Shown in pieces: positions 35,501 through 44,700 of a DNA stretch of 64,000 nt. Source of the stretch: Berghia stephanieae (taxonomy: Eukaryota > Mollusca > Gastropoda > Nudibranchia > Aeolidiidae); contig CM067442.1 in assembly GCA_034508935.3 (NCBI GenBank), positions 134,689,395 through 134,753,394 on the forward strand, in the 5' to 3' direction. The notes under the pieces were generated by a model. It had not been told where the DNA came from and did no database searches. It saw only the letters and a program-made list of their open reading frames with translations. The position numbers and the translations under genes were made by a program. Positions within the stretch are counted from its first letter, which is position 1. Each line of letters starts with the position of its first letter.

Positions 35501-38500
35501 ACTTTCTTTGTTCTTTTCCATTCCTCTTTGTTCCTCGATATTGTTGTAAATTCGGTTTTATTGGCAGTGACTTGGAGGTTATATTTCATGAGGGTATTTT
35601 GTATGATGTCTATATTTGCTGGTGTTGATCCAATAAAATCGACATCATCTGCATAGGCGATTTCTCTAGGGATTGCATTCTCAATATCAGTCGTTGGTTT
35701 TGGAATGACTTTTCGAACTTCTTTCAGAGCGTGTTCTAAGTATATTGTGAACAGAATCGGGCTCAGACTATCTCCTTGGGGGTCCCGATGTTACTTTCGA
35801 ACTGCGTCTGTTTTGTGGCCCCGTATATCCTTGGTTGTATCTTTGTGTTGCTGAGGAGAAATCGGATTATTCGGAGCTCGTCTTCGTCAACTATGTCTGT
35901 TAATATCTCCAAAAGTTTTCCTCTGTCGATCGTATCAAAGGCTGCGGACATATCGATTCCGGTTATTGTTATAGATATGTTTTCTTTGAGTGCCTTTGCT
36001 GCTAACCATTTATGTGTCCATACAACGTCCGATGTGCTTCGGTCTTGGCGAAACCCGCTTTGGCTATGTGATAGATATTTTTCTATTGTCGGTCTAATTC
36101 TGTTGAGGACAATAGTTGACAGTGTTTTTCTTATGGTATTCAGTAATGTTATTGGGCGCAGGTTGTTTACGGGTCCTTTCGTTTTTCCTGGTTTTTGTAT
36201 TGTAATTAGGACACCGCTGTTTATGTCCCAGTCTTTGTGTGTTGAGAATGTTTTGTTCATTATGTTTGCAATGCTCAGATCCAGGGAGAGGGTACCGCAT
36301 TTCAGCAATTAAGCGGGAATTTCATCTTCGCCTGGGGATCTGTTATTGTTTAGGCACTTTATGCTATTTCTAACTTCAGTTGTTGTGATGCGGTTGTTTA
36401 GGTCTCTAGGGTTTCCTGAGAAGGGCGATATTTGTGAGACTTGTTTGTGAAATTTCTGCCGGAAGTGGTCAGTTACAATGTCAAGGATATCAACAAGTCA
36501 ACGCGCAAAACAATACCCAGAAGAAACTGATAAATTTTACAAAGACCTAGACGATACACTGAACAAAATAGGAAACAAATCAATATTAATAATTGCTGGA
36601 GATTTTAATGCCAAAGTAGGAAAACGTCTCGACAGTGACACACTATGTTTAGGATCATACTCAAAAGGAAAACGTAACGATAACGGAGAAAAATTAGTCC
36701 AGTTCTGTGAACAGAGAAAACTTTTCATAACAAACAGTGCTTTCAACCACCCATCAAGACACCAGACAACATGGGTAGGACAAAGGAAAGACCAAACCCA
36801 AGACAAAATGATAACAATACACAACCAATATATTATATCAAGGGAAAATTATTATAATTTTTTTCGCAATGCTAAATTGGGGGTGAAGTGGCCAAGTGGT
36901 TAAGGCATTGCACTGTGACCCCAGAGTTCCTTGGCAAGGCCCTTCGGGTACTTTTGTTTCTTTTTCCTTGGGCAAGATTATTAATCTCCAATTTGCTCTG
37001 TTTGGACAACATGGAAGATTCCTATTGACATCAGACGTTTGTTTGATGAATTATCTTCATTTCTGTTTGGAATACCTGGGCAATGACATTTAACAATGCT
37101 GTGCAGAAGGGTTCAATTTTTAAAGATTTTTTTTTACCAATGCTGATGCGAGCATTCAACTTTTTTTTTTTTAATAGTTATTCTATCTTGACAATTTCAG
37201 GAATTTCCAAACTTATTGACAGTTTGTACTGGAAAAATTGTTACTTCATATTTGAATGGGGCAAAGAGTGGATTGTTTTGGTCTGATTTAAGCTTTTCTT
37301 CCATTTGATGCTTTCTGTATTTAAAAAAAAAATTTTAGTAAAAATTTCTTATAATTTAAATTGAGCTTTTATATAGTGCAATATCCACTTTACGTGCTCA
37401 AAGGGCTTGACAAGGGGTCCCTGGCCAACAGCAACACTTACATGTAGGTTGTGACATAATGCCTGTTAGGCGATATTACAATTTTTTTAGACAGAGACAA
37501 CGTTGTAAACGGCCAGGTTCTCGTTTTACACTTGGATACGGTGAGAGAATGTGAATAAAGAGCTTTTTCAAAGGACTCAACTATGTGCCAAGCGAGGCTC
37601 GAACCCAGGATCATCCGATCCGAAAGCGAGTATCATACCACAAGACCACATAGCTGCACTAAACCTAGCATTGGGTTAATGTATTTTTGTATCTGAATAT
37701 GTTATATGTTATGGGTCCTCTTTACCTTCTTTTTGTTTTGTAAATGTTTTCTGTGTGTGAGTTGTGCTGTGTATTGATTTCACCAAGAAAATGAAGGAAT
37801 ATATTGTTACAGTGAATAACATAATCAGTCTGATGGTGCCAAGGTTTGAACTGAGATATTGTCAAGTTTACTTAGAAGGTCAATGTTTATCCGATTTACT
37901 TCAAATAAAGATTAAAATGCTCTAGTAAACATATTCTTTCAGAAAATGCAAAAAATTGCAAATCAAATGTTTCACCTTCTGACTGATTATGTCATGCCCT
38001 GACATATATATATTAATTTTTATATTTTATTTCAAACCAAAAATTGAAGCATGTATTGTACAGTGGCAGTGAAGCACATAAAGTCAACTTCTGCTGAAAG
38101 TCAACCCTTTTTGCTTGTCCCAAATATTCAGATCTCTATCTAAGTGTGTTCCATTGATAATACGTATCCCAGACTAAAATTTCGTTAAACAAATAGCAAA
38201 AATTAAATTACAAAGCCACATGTGACTTCCCAAACCATGGAAAATAACACTTTCTTTTGGAAATTGGAAAGAAATAAAATTAGTTATGAGTTTTAAAGTT
38301 TCATTTTTTAAAATGATTTATGAAGAAAATTAAATCTTGGTTAGCGAAAGAAAAAAATAGGCTTTGATTTCATAGATGGTGCTTTGCACTAAAAAAAAAC
38401 TAGCAGGCCCAATTTTTGCTATTGTGATGTTCAGTGGCTGCTGAATTTAATAGTACAAGTTTTTCACCAATTACAAGTTCAAGACAGAGAGAGACTGTTC

Positions 38501-41500
38501 AAATAGGCCTCATTCTTAAAATTATTTGTGAAAAAACATAAATCTTGTATAGGTGAAAAAACAAAAAAGGATTTGTTTACATGGATGGTGCTGTGCTTCG
38601 CAACAAGCTAGCATTTAATCTTTGAATTAACATGTCGTTTCAGTACAAGTTGGTCTCCCATATGACCGGAAATCTGGGTCGTCGAATGCGTATCAGTGCA
38701 TTGGTTGTTACTGGCAATAAAAATGGTTTAGCAGGTAACTATGACAATCCTCATCAGTTTAACCTGACATGGTAGTTTTCTGAAAAAATAATTCTCAAAT
38801 TTTGCAAGTAAAATACCAAATTTTGCAAGCTAAAAACAGCATAATTTGCGACAAATTTGCAAAAATTTGCGATTAATTTTCCTAAAAACCCATAATTAGT
38901 TCATGAAAGAGAAACCTATTTGTTTGTTGTTAAGGGTTTCACAGCACTTGCAACAAATGAAAGGTCATATCAGTGCCAGTGAAAAGGAAGAAAATGAGAT
39001 AGTAAAAAAGAAACTACTCTTGATTAACTATTTTTCATGTTCTACACGAGCTATCAAATTAAAGGGGGAAATCAATTTGTCTTTTTTTTTTCTTTTTTTT
39101 CTTTTTTTTTTTTGCCTTTTAAAAAAAATTGTTATTGTTTTTTTTTCTTTGCAAAATCTCGAAAATTTTCAAAAAATTGCAGATTTCCGGCCACAATGCA
39201 TATCAGTGATATTTTGCGATTTTTTGCGGTCGCAACGCTTTTCAAAACATTTAAATCTCATTAAAGACGAAAGGCGTAATGATGTTGTGTAAAATGTTTT
39301 TATGAAATGACCCACAAAAATGTCAACTTTTGCTAAATTTTGAGTTCAATATATCATTTATATCTTTCTTCTCAATCTTTTCAACTAGGGTATGCTGTTG
39401 GAAAAGCTCCTATGGGAAAAGCTGCATTGCGAAAGGTAAATCTATCTGACTTCCTGATATCTTTAACTTACGGGAGGATGATTGAGTGGTGATATCCCAT
39501 CGATATTAGTCTCAATCTAGAACTCCTGAGAGACTTAAATGATGTCGGTAATTAATTTGAATTACAAGTAACCAAAAAAGGATTTATTAATGAATCTCAT
39601 AATTTCAAGTCTTTTGAGTCATATATATAAAAATAAGAGTCTAAAGAATGATAAGAATGATATAGAAATGACAAATTAGGTAGCAGGCACTGGTGTAAGA
39701 TAAAGATGTGAAAAACTGTGTACAAATCAGTGCCAGACAAAGCAGGGAAGAAAAATACAAGAAAAAAAACCATCACAAAAACACCATCTCTGTCGTCTGT
39801 CTGGATTTTAAGGGATGAATTAACATCTTCATTGTTTTTGTTATTAACTGAAGAAGTTGGGTTTTTTTGTTTAGCCTGAATCATGCCGTGTTTGTTATTT
39901 TGTTCTTTTGATATGCTGTTATATTCATTTTCTTTATATTCATTATATTTTTACAGTCGACAGCTTCTAGAAATTTAGTATCACAAAAGATCTGTATGAG
40001 TTATCTCTGATTTTGGGATTAGTTTTTTTTCTCTTTTCCGATGTAGAGTCCAGTGTATGTGTATACCATTTTGTGTATTCTTACAGTGTAGTGAAATGTA
40101 TGCAACACTGTCTAACTTGCATCGTTTTTCTGATTGTTGCAGGCAAAAAACATGGCAGCCCAAAGATTACAATATGTTGAACTCTACGATGGACACACAG
40201 GTAAAAGTGCACTGGGTTTTTATCAATAAACCATAATAGAAACTATTGTTTCTCTTATTATAAAAAATTCTTTTACAAATCTGTTTGTCATGTTTTTGCT
40301 TGACTCATGAGTGAAAAGTATGGAAAAAATTCCTAAATTTTAGAAATTTGTCTTAAATAATAAAGCAAATTATCTCAATGATGAAATGGAAATATGATAG
40401 TATATCACATGTTCCTTTGTTTTATTTTTTCCACCAGTTTTCCACAATTTTGCAGTCAGAGAGGGACACACCACTGTTTTTGTACAGAAAATGCCCAAGG
40501 GTATGATATGATTGATTTTAAATTAGCTATTTGTTTTTTGGGGGTTTTTTTTGTTTTTAACTTTTGTTGGGTTTTGTTTCTTTAAAAATCAAATTGTGCT
40601 TTCAAAAGGCTAAAATTTAAAACACACTTTTATATACATATATATTTTTTTCTTTTAAAATGTTTTTTTTTTCTGCACTGTAGTTAATGAATATGAAATT
40701 TACACAGGTACTCGTAACTCCTGTAATAGGAGGTCTGAGGTTTGATCCCCATTTTTTTGTGGATACTTTATCTTTTTCTTTCCTACTTTGTCTTGCACTG
40801 TTCCACACTTACTCTTTTAGATCTTTAAATGATGTTGAGTGTGGTCAGTGATTGGAAAGGTGATGATAATCATAAAACTTTAGCTCTGACATTTTGTCCT
40901 TGATTAAAGCACCTAACACACGTTACATCACTCGACTCAGGTGTGAATGAGTTCATTGACAGACATTGTAAAAGTACTAGTACCAAAAAAAGGGATGCCT
41001 AACAGACGATGTGAACTGTCTGAAATTCAAATATGGTTTCATATGGCTCTCCAAGTAATTAACAATGTGAAATTGAATGTAAGCTTCAATTTAATATACG
41101 AAAACAGATAAAATTGACGTTTCAGGTTTCCCCTTTATCAACAAAGCAGGATGGATGAAACACTAAAGACAAATGAGATAATGTGGTAGTGGCATTGTTA
41201 AGATTATCTCATTCATCTGTATTGTTTCATCCATCCTGTTTTATTGATAATGGGGAAACCTGAAACGTCCATTTTATCTGTTTTCGTATATTAAATTGAA
41301 GCTTACATTCAATTTCACATTGTTATTTATTTCTTCAAGCTTCGAGCAGCAACATTTACATTTTGGCTCTCCAAGGGAATGATTGAATCATTTTAAGGCA
41401 CATTTTGCAACTATATGAATCTGTGGCAATTGGAAGTGGGATTTTGAAGCATCAATTCAACCAATGAAAACAGATAATGAGGACTTTTCAGGTTTCCCTT

Positions 41501-44142
41501 TTATCAACAAAGCACGATGAGTGAAACACTGAGGAATTGCGGGATTCCTCTTTAGTGTTTCATTCATCATGTTTTGTGGATAAAGGGGAGACCAGAAACT
41601 TCAGCAATATCTGGCTTCGTTGATTGAATTAAAGCTTCCATAACATTTCCTATTGTAATTTAGTTCTTCGAGGTTCAACCAGCAACATTTTCATGATGGA
41701 TCTGTGGAACTGTGTCATAACATGAATGTTTTTGTTGTTGCTTTTTTATTTTGTGTGGCTATGTGGTCTAGTGGTATGGCACTCGCTTTTGGATCGGAAG
41801 GTCCTGAGTTCGAGCCTCGCTCGGGGCATAGTCGAGTCCTTGGAAAAGGCTCTTTACTCAATTCTCTCACCGTACTCAAGTGTAAAATGAGTATCTGGCC
41901 GTTAACAGCGTTGTCTCTGTCTGAAAATAATTTTAATATCGCTTAACAGGCGACATGTTTCGTTTGACATGTTACATGACTTTGTAAAGCACGTTGAGCA
42001 CATTAAGTGGATATCATGCTATAAAAAAGCTCTATTTTTTATATTTTTTAAAAATTTTAATAATTGTTGTTTTTCTACCAATTTTTTATACTTAGGATTT
42101 GGTTTGGACTGCCACCGAGTAATCAAGACCCTTTGTGAAACAATTGGCATTCAAGATCTACATGTGAAAGTGGAAGGTCGAACCAGTAACATCCAGAACA
42201 TGGTCAAAGCTTTCTTCAGAGGACTCATGGAACAGGTACATAATCACCATCTTCATCATTTCACATCTCATACTCATAGTCATAGCCTTTAGGCTGCAGG
42301 TTCTTAAGTCAATGTCAGTACACATCGGTCCCTTCCTCTTCTTCTTTTTCTTCTTCTTCTTCTTCCTCCTCCTCCTACTTCTTCTCCTTCCTCTTCTTCT
42401 TCTTGCATTCCCCCCCCCCCCCCCCCCCCCACCCGGAGTAGATCAAAGCTGGATTCTGATGCTAATACTAATTAAATTTTTAAAATGTTCACATTATTTT
42501 TGGTTGCCAGGAATCCCATCAACAACTGGCTGATCGTCTGCAACTCCATGTGGTGGAATATAGAAAGGAACTCAGTGATGTCCCCATCCTGGTTGCCTCC
42601 CCTAGTCAGGGTTACACCCGACTTGAATCGTACTCCGAGGAGGCGTTTGACTTTGATAACATGTACTACAAGGACGGAAAGGTAACTTTGGGTTTGGATC
42701 TCTTCTGTCTTTCCCTTATTTAGCTTTGAGAATAAGCAAACAATAAGCACAACTTTTTTCAGAACAAAATCCAACCTACCTGAGCGGATAACTTTATCCT
42801 TTGGACAATTTTCACTAGTGACGTTTTTTTCTTTTAAGTACTTAGAAGTAGGGTCGATGTAATTTTTTGTTTGTTTTAATTTGCGGCTATGTAGGCTTGT
42901 GGCATGGTTTGAGCTTTGCTGGATGCATAATTGAGTCCTTGAAAAATGTTCTTTACTCACATTCTGTCACCATACACAGGTGTAAAATGAGTACCTGGTC
43001 ATTAACAGCATTGTCTCTGTCATAGAAAATGGTAATATCGCCTAACAGACCTCATGTCTTGTTCTACATGCTATGTGTTGCTGTTGATCAGGGACGCTTT
43101 TGTAAAGCGCTTTGCACAGCGCACGTTTGGTATATTGCGCTATATAAGAAAGAAAGATCATGATAGAACCACAGCAAAAAGTCATCATAATCATAAAGAA
43201 GAAAAAAATCATTTTGTATTTTATAAATTCCATGATATTTTGTTAAGATAGTTATTTTAACATGTGCTCTTACTCTTATCAACTACTAAATGAGATACAG
43301 GATATCGCCATAGAGAGACAGCAAAAGCTATATGACACTTACTTACTTATCCAAACCAGAGCTCTACCCCTTCAGTCTTGTGCGTTGATGTAATAAAGTA
43401 AAATAAAAGTTAGATGTCTTTTGTATTTGTTCCAAGCTATATTGAAAATATGAAATGCTCTCTTGGCCTTCACAATATTCAATTCTTGGCTTCAAAAACT
43501 TCAAATGTTGATTGATTACTTCAATATGTATTCTTTTAGAAATTTATTTACTTATTACTGTATTTTTTTTAAAAAAAAAAAAAAGGGGGGGGGGGGGGGG
43601 GGGGGCAGCGTGGCTCAGCATTACGGTCTTTGCATTGTACTTGTACCTGAAAGAAAGGTACTGAGTTAGATTTAGATCACCTGGCACTGCGCTGTGTGGC
43701 CTTGAGCAAGTCCCCTCACTCTAGCTCAATTGCACTGTGGTTGATGCTTGGGTTAATTCCAAATTTCCCTTGGAATAGACCCTAAAGACAAATTTACCCT
43801 ATGGGAATTTTATTTATTTATTATTTATGTTAGAATTTTTGCTGTTTGGGTATATATTTTAAGTCTGTTGGAAATGTCTTTTTACATATCGATGTGATGA
43901 TACTAAATTATAATTTCCATAAAGGATCAATAAATTATATCTTATCTTATCTTTTGATTTAGATTCCTTTGAAGAAAGTAAAGGATCCAATGGCCGTCCA
44001 CAAACAAACAGAGGGCACGTGGAAACATTTCCTGAAACAACACAAAGATCGTAATCAGATGCAGGCACGCTATCTTCGACAGGTCCATGGTTTAGAAATC
44101 TCTCCCGAGGAGTTGAAACAGAGAATGAGGCCCTTGAAATAG
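22901..44142 (+). CDS. MRPS5: Mitochondrial ribosomal protein uS5m (MRPS5), complete, 13 exons
   Basis: Component of the small subunit of the mitochondrial ribosome. Exons: 22901-22955, 26091-26189, 27135-27254, 28026-28174, 29188-29251, 30427-30461, 38644-38734, 39389-39435, 40143-40200, 40438-40500, 42096-42235, 42511-42681 and 43963-44142. All have GT donors and AG acceptors and all phases agree: 1272 nt, 423 aa (human about 430). The N-terminus MAAPLLRLFLSKTHSIKRG is basic and lacks acidic residues, as expected of a mitochondrial presequence. Then come AGRKRGRGKNAKRRQDLN (about 65-83) and RGYSGRKFPGTSIGAPDP (exon 5). The S5 N-terminal domain is exons 7-10 (GNKNGLAGYAVGKA, YDGHTVFHNF). The S5 C-terminal domain is exon 11 (GFGLDCHRVIKTLCETIGI). 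Exon 2 is read as NQLLFDTVKNDGLSL, not in the longer open frame there; this frame alone joins exons 1 and 3. The start has A at -3 and G at +4. Intron 6 (8.2 kb) holds a LINE and a SINE array. Confidence 0.97.
23455..24742. mobile_element. 1.29-kb MITE in MRPS5 intron 1
   Basis: Terminal inverted repeats 'taggcacttgcaagaa' (left, 23455) and its complement 'ttcttgcaagtgccta' (right, ending 24742). 'ctttaaa' is directly outside both ends (23448-23454 and 24743-24749), a 7-base target duplication, possibly 8 with one mismatch. No transposase frame inside. TIR and target length are closest to hAT-type elements, but the family is not established. Confidence 0.75.
24976..25209 (+). other. Unassigned open frame in MRPS5 intron 1
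   Basis: A 77-codon frame of balanced amino-acid composition (middle part VSRVQLWQRARDN, end FGEEFAAWMDNQNIVV, then a stop). The local GC content is higher than in flanking intron. I do not recognise it, and it does not belong to MRPS5. It could be the tail of a decayed transposase or another retroposed gene fragment. Confidence 0.25.
25387..25448. repeat. GA microsatellite
   Basis: GA dinucleotides with a few 'gagga' interruptions, about 62 bases. Confidence 0.9.
25524..25805 (-). repeat. SINE-A copy
   Basis: Minus-strand copy in MRPS5 intron 1. The tail side is 'gcagtatccactaaatgtgc', and the head side 'agcttgaacccatggcc' is the complement of the B box. It ends 'accacaagaccaaatagcc'. Confidence 0.85.
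26412..26605 (-). repeat. SINE-B copy
   Basis: Minus-strand copy in MRPS5 intron 2: 'ggtctattccaagcgaatac', 'ttgctcaaggccacaaggc', and the head complement 'aagaccatatcgctgagcc'. Confidence 0.85.
26843..27115. repeat. Compound triplet microsatellite
   Basis: ATT tract (about 26843-26884), AGT tract (about 26885-26945), degenerate spacer, and TTA tract (about 27018-27100). It ends 20 bases before MRPS5 exon 3, so the polypyrimidine side of that acceptor is replaced by TTA/TCA repeats. Confidence 0.9.
27657..27956 (-). repeat. SINE-A copy
   Basis: Minus-strand copy in MRPS5 intron 3: 'aaatatccgctaatgtgctg', 'caacacttaacatgaagg', 'ggctcgaactcaggacc'. It ends about 70 bases before exon 4. Confidence 0.85.
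28215..28800. mobile_element. FB2 foldback pair, split by a SINE-B
   Basis: Left arm (about 28230-28305): 'aaaacccttcttcagcc'. Right arm (about 28705-28800): 'ggctggagaagggttttgag', 'gatattttgttcttcttcaa'. The arms are inverted. SINE-B (28377-28613) sits between them with its own target duplication, so the FB2 element is older. The hammerhead-like core is decayed in both arms. Confidence 0.6.
28377..28613 (-). repeat. SINE-B with 16-base target-site duplication
   Basis: 'ttcaagattgtactaa' is present at 28361-28376 and again at 28614-28629, bracketing a minus-strand SINE-B ('gtctattccaacggaagac', 'tacgaagcaaagacggtacc', 'gctgagcc'). This is clear evidence of target-primed reverse transcription. 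Confidence 0.9.
29311..29612 (-). repeat. SINE-A copy
   Basis: Minus-strand copy in MRPS5 intron 5, beginning 'gagtttttatgtcacg' about 60 bases after exon 5. Contains 'aacacttaacatgtaggac' and 'gcgaggctctaacccagg'. Confidence 0.85.
29665..29860 (-). repeat. SINE-F copy
   Basis: Shares 'gacactttccaccaaatc', 'acccactcactgctgagtgg' and 'acaggaggatgggg' with the copies at 5290-5497 and (plus) 62888-63045. Only part of the head is kept. Confidence 0.6.
29890..30215. repeat. Two SINE-D copies head to head
   Basis: The left copy is minus-sense ('agtgagtaggaaagtgcc' then 'gacaactccacctgacc'). The right is plus-sense ('gtggatagctcagacagtag', 'aaggtagagttcgagctc', 'cacttcatt'). They meet near 30065, giving an inverted pair in MRPS5 intron 5, about 210 bases before exon 6. 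Confidence 0.8.
30788..34992 (-). repeat. Tandem array of SINE-D units, about 398 bp each
   Basis: Direct units start near 30788, 31187, 31585, 31981, 32378, 32575, 32970, 33361, 33510, 33901 and 34301. Those at 32378 and 33361 are truncated. One further unit at 34641-34992 is inverted. Each full unit holds a minus-strand tRNA-like head ('gtggatagctcacacggt' A box, 'caggttcaaaccccacc' B box) plus a body with 'gaaacgattgagacattg'. Units are nearly identical apart from single-base indels, so the expansion is recent or homogenised. The array is bracketed by 'tgccgttatgag' at 30776-30787 and 34993-35004, a 12-base target duplication inside the LINE. A poly-A run at about 32459-32505 in the fifth unit looks like an assembly artefact or slippage. 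Confidence 0.92.
34641..34992 (+). repeat. Terminal inverted unit of the SINE-D array
   Basis: From 34641 the unit sequence runs in the opposite direction ('attcaccccatacaccgg' to 'cactcacttcatat'), making a head-to-head junction with the unit before it. It lacks the last about 30 bases of a full unit. Confidence 0.9.
36880..37114 (+). repeat. SINE-C copy
   Basis: 'gaagtggccaagtggttaag' (A box) and a decayed B box, then 'ttgggcaagattattaatc', 'tttggacaacatgg', 'tgatgaattatct', matching the copy at 8874-9105. It follows directly on the endonuclease part of the LINE. Confidence 0.8.
37362..37660 (-). repeat. SINE-A copy
   Basis: Minus-strand copy in MRPS5 intron 6: 'gagcttttatatagtgca', 'ccctggccaacagcaacac', 'gcgaggctcgaacccagg', ending 'agaccacatagctgca'. 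Confidence 0.88.
38270..38625. repeat. Diverged tandem duplication
   Basis: 'aaatgatttatgaagaaaat', 'aaatcttg', 'gatggtgctttgcac', 'actagca' (about 38310-38405) recurs as 'aaattatttgtgaaaaaaca', 'aaatcttg', 'gatggtgctgtgctt', 'gctagca' (about 38518-38612). In MRPS5 intron 6, just before exon 7. Confidence 0.6.
38930..39010. repeat. Rep510 fragment
   Basis: Matches the proximal end of Rep510: 'ttaagggtttcacagcactt', 'gtcatatcagtgccagtg', 'aaaggaagaaaatgagatag'. Confidence 0.75.
39675..39975. repeat. SINE-E fragment joined to an FB2 arm
   Basis: 39675-39790 carries 'agcaggcactggtgtaagat' and 'cagtgccagacaaagcagg' (SINE-E tail, minus sense). 39830-39975 carries the plus-sense FB2 arm 'aactgaagaagttgggtt', 'ccgtgtttgttattttgttc', 'gctgttatattcatttt'. 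In MRPS5 intron 8. Confidence 0.5.
40700..40825 (+). repeat. SINE-E copy, partial
   Basis: The tRNA-like B box 'gaggtttgatcccc' is followed by the tail 'ctttcctactttgtcttgca', the complement of the SINE-E tail seen elsewhere. In MRPS5 intron 10. Confidence 0.45.
41056..41363. mobile_element. Hairpin retroelement-like insertion with 12-base TSD
   Basis: Arms of about 130 bases, nearly perfect complements: left 'gtaagcttcaatttaata', 'gacgtttcaggtttcccc', 'gatggatgaaacact'; right is the reverse. Beyond the right arm is a single-copy tail of about 40 bases. 'tggctctccaag' flanks both sides (41044-41055 and 41364-41375). In MRPS5 intron 10. Confidence 0.85.
41426..41698. mobile_element. Second hairpin insertion, related to 41056-41363
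   Basis: Shares 'ttcaggtttccc', 'tttatcaacaaagca' and the tail 'ttcaaccagcaacatttt' with its neighbour. Arms are inverted around a loop near 41540. 'atctgtgg' flanks both ends (41418-41425 and 41699-41706), a probable target duplication. Confidence 0.7.
41755..42033 (+). repeat. SINE-A copy next to MRPS5 exon 11
   Basis: 'gctatgtggtctagtggtat' and 'gagttcgagcctcgctcg', with tail 'gtaaagcacgttgagca'. It ends about 60 bases upstream of the exon 11 acceptor, so its A-rich tail lies in the branch-point neighbourhood. Confidence 0.88.
42339..42430. repeat. CTT/CCT tract and poly-C
   Basis: 'cttcttcttcttcttcctcc' type sequence followed by about 19 C residues, in MRPS5 intron 11 and about 80 bases before exon 12. 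Confidence 0.9.
42882..43150 (+). repeat. SINE-A copy, head decayed
   Basis: 'gcggctatgtaggcttgt', 'aaaatgagtacctggtcatt', tail 'gtaaagcgctttgcaca', ending 'gcgctatataag'. The B box region is deleted or diverged. In MRPS5 intron 12. Confidence 0.8.
43569..43830 (+). repeat. Poly-A/poly-G run and SINE-B copy
   Basis: About 15 A then about 19 G (43569-43604) precede a plus-strand SINE-B: 'gcagcgtggctcagcattac', 'tgtggccttgagcaagtc', 'gaatagaccctaaag', ending 'gggaattttattt'. In MRPS5 intron 12. Confidence 0.85.
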
Positions 44143-44276
44143 ATCTTTGTCTCCCTGGCCCATAATAATACAACTAATGTTTAGAAATTCCTCCTGAAAT
44201 GCAGAAAGTGGTCCATTGAATAGGTCAGCCTTCCTATTGTTAACTTTTTAGTACCATCAACCAGGGTTACATAGCG

Positions 44277-44465
44277 CTACCTGTGTAACTTAGGCCACTT
44301 GCTGAAAAAAAAAAGATTGCTTATTTTAAAAGTTCATTTGCTTGTAGCTTTTATTTATTAAGTAATCAAAGACCCAAAAGAGATAATAATTGCTCATTAC
44401 GGTACTTTAACTTTTTTAAAAAGCAATCTTTTTTTTTTTTCAATAAGTGGCCTATGAAGTTAAGA
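44277..44465. mobile_element. Foldback element FB3 in the MRPS5 3' UTR
   Basis: Arms 'ggccacttgctgaaaaaa', 'agattgctt' (left) and 'aagcaatctttttttt', 'tcaataagtggcc' (right) are complementary over about 45 bases with 'taactta'/'taagtta'-like outer ends. No product. Confidence 0.8.
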
Positions 44466-44471
44466 AATTAA

Positions 44472-44700
44472 GGAGCAGGCACCGGTGTAAGATAAAGAAC
44501 TGATCAAGTGTGTATGAAAGCTGCCAGACAAAGCAAGAAAGAAAAATACAAGAAAAAAAACTTCCAAAAAAATCAGTCGTCCTCAACTAGGGATTGAACC
44601 TCAGAGGTTTATCCCCAGTCGAGTAGACTGATATCTTGGGATGTTTTTTTTTTCATATATTTTTCTTTCTTGTACACACTTTGGCAGGCCTATGTAGTCC
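44472..44700 (-). repeat. SINE-E copy
   Basis: 'ggagcaggcaccggtgtaag', 'gccagacaaagcaagaaag', then a tRNA-like B box complement 'gggattgaacctcag'. An inverted tail fragment ('tttttctttcttgtacac') follows. Confidence 0.6.

Larger units (their letters stand above)
30615..36840 (-). mobile_element. Non-LTR retrotransposon (LINE), 5'-inverted and split by a repeat array
   Basis: In MRPS5 intron 6. Three parts. (a) Minus strand 36477-35005: reverse transcriptase, with RPITLLNTIRK, SQSGFRQDRSTSD, DMSAAFDTIDRG, YADDVDFIG (near 35650) and the downstream KRKTQLKLYRALVKPVLLYNCGTW block. There is one in-frame stop early on and a frame change near the GTP(Q)GDSLSP motif. (b) Minus strand 30775-30653: C-terminus LRTLAEDRQYWRHL to a stop at 30653, then a short AT-rich 3' end. 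(c) Plus strand 36478-36840: apurinic-type endonuclease domain with AGDFNAKVG and HQTTWVG. Parts a and b are separated by the array at 30788-34992; the codons on either side rejoin as SLITA-GDLENL. Motif content suggests an RTE/Proto2-like clade, not certain. Dead copy. Confidence 0.9.

Noticed and set aside
35252-36312. Plus-strand frames of 134 and 178 codons
   Set aside because: Antisense of the LINE reverse transcriptase.
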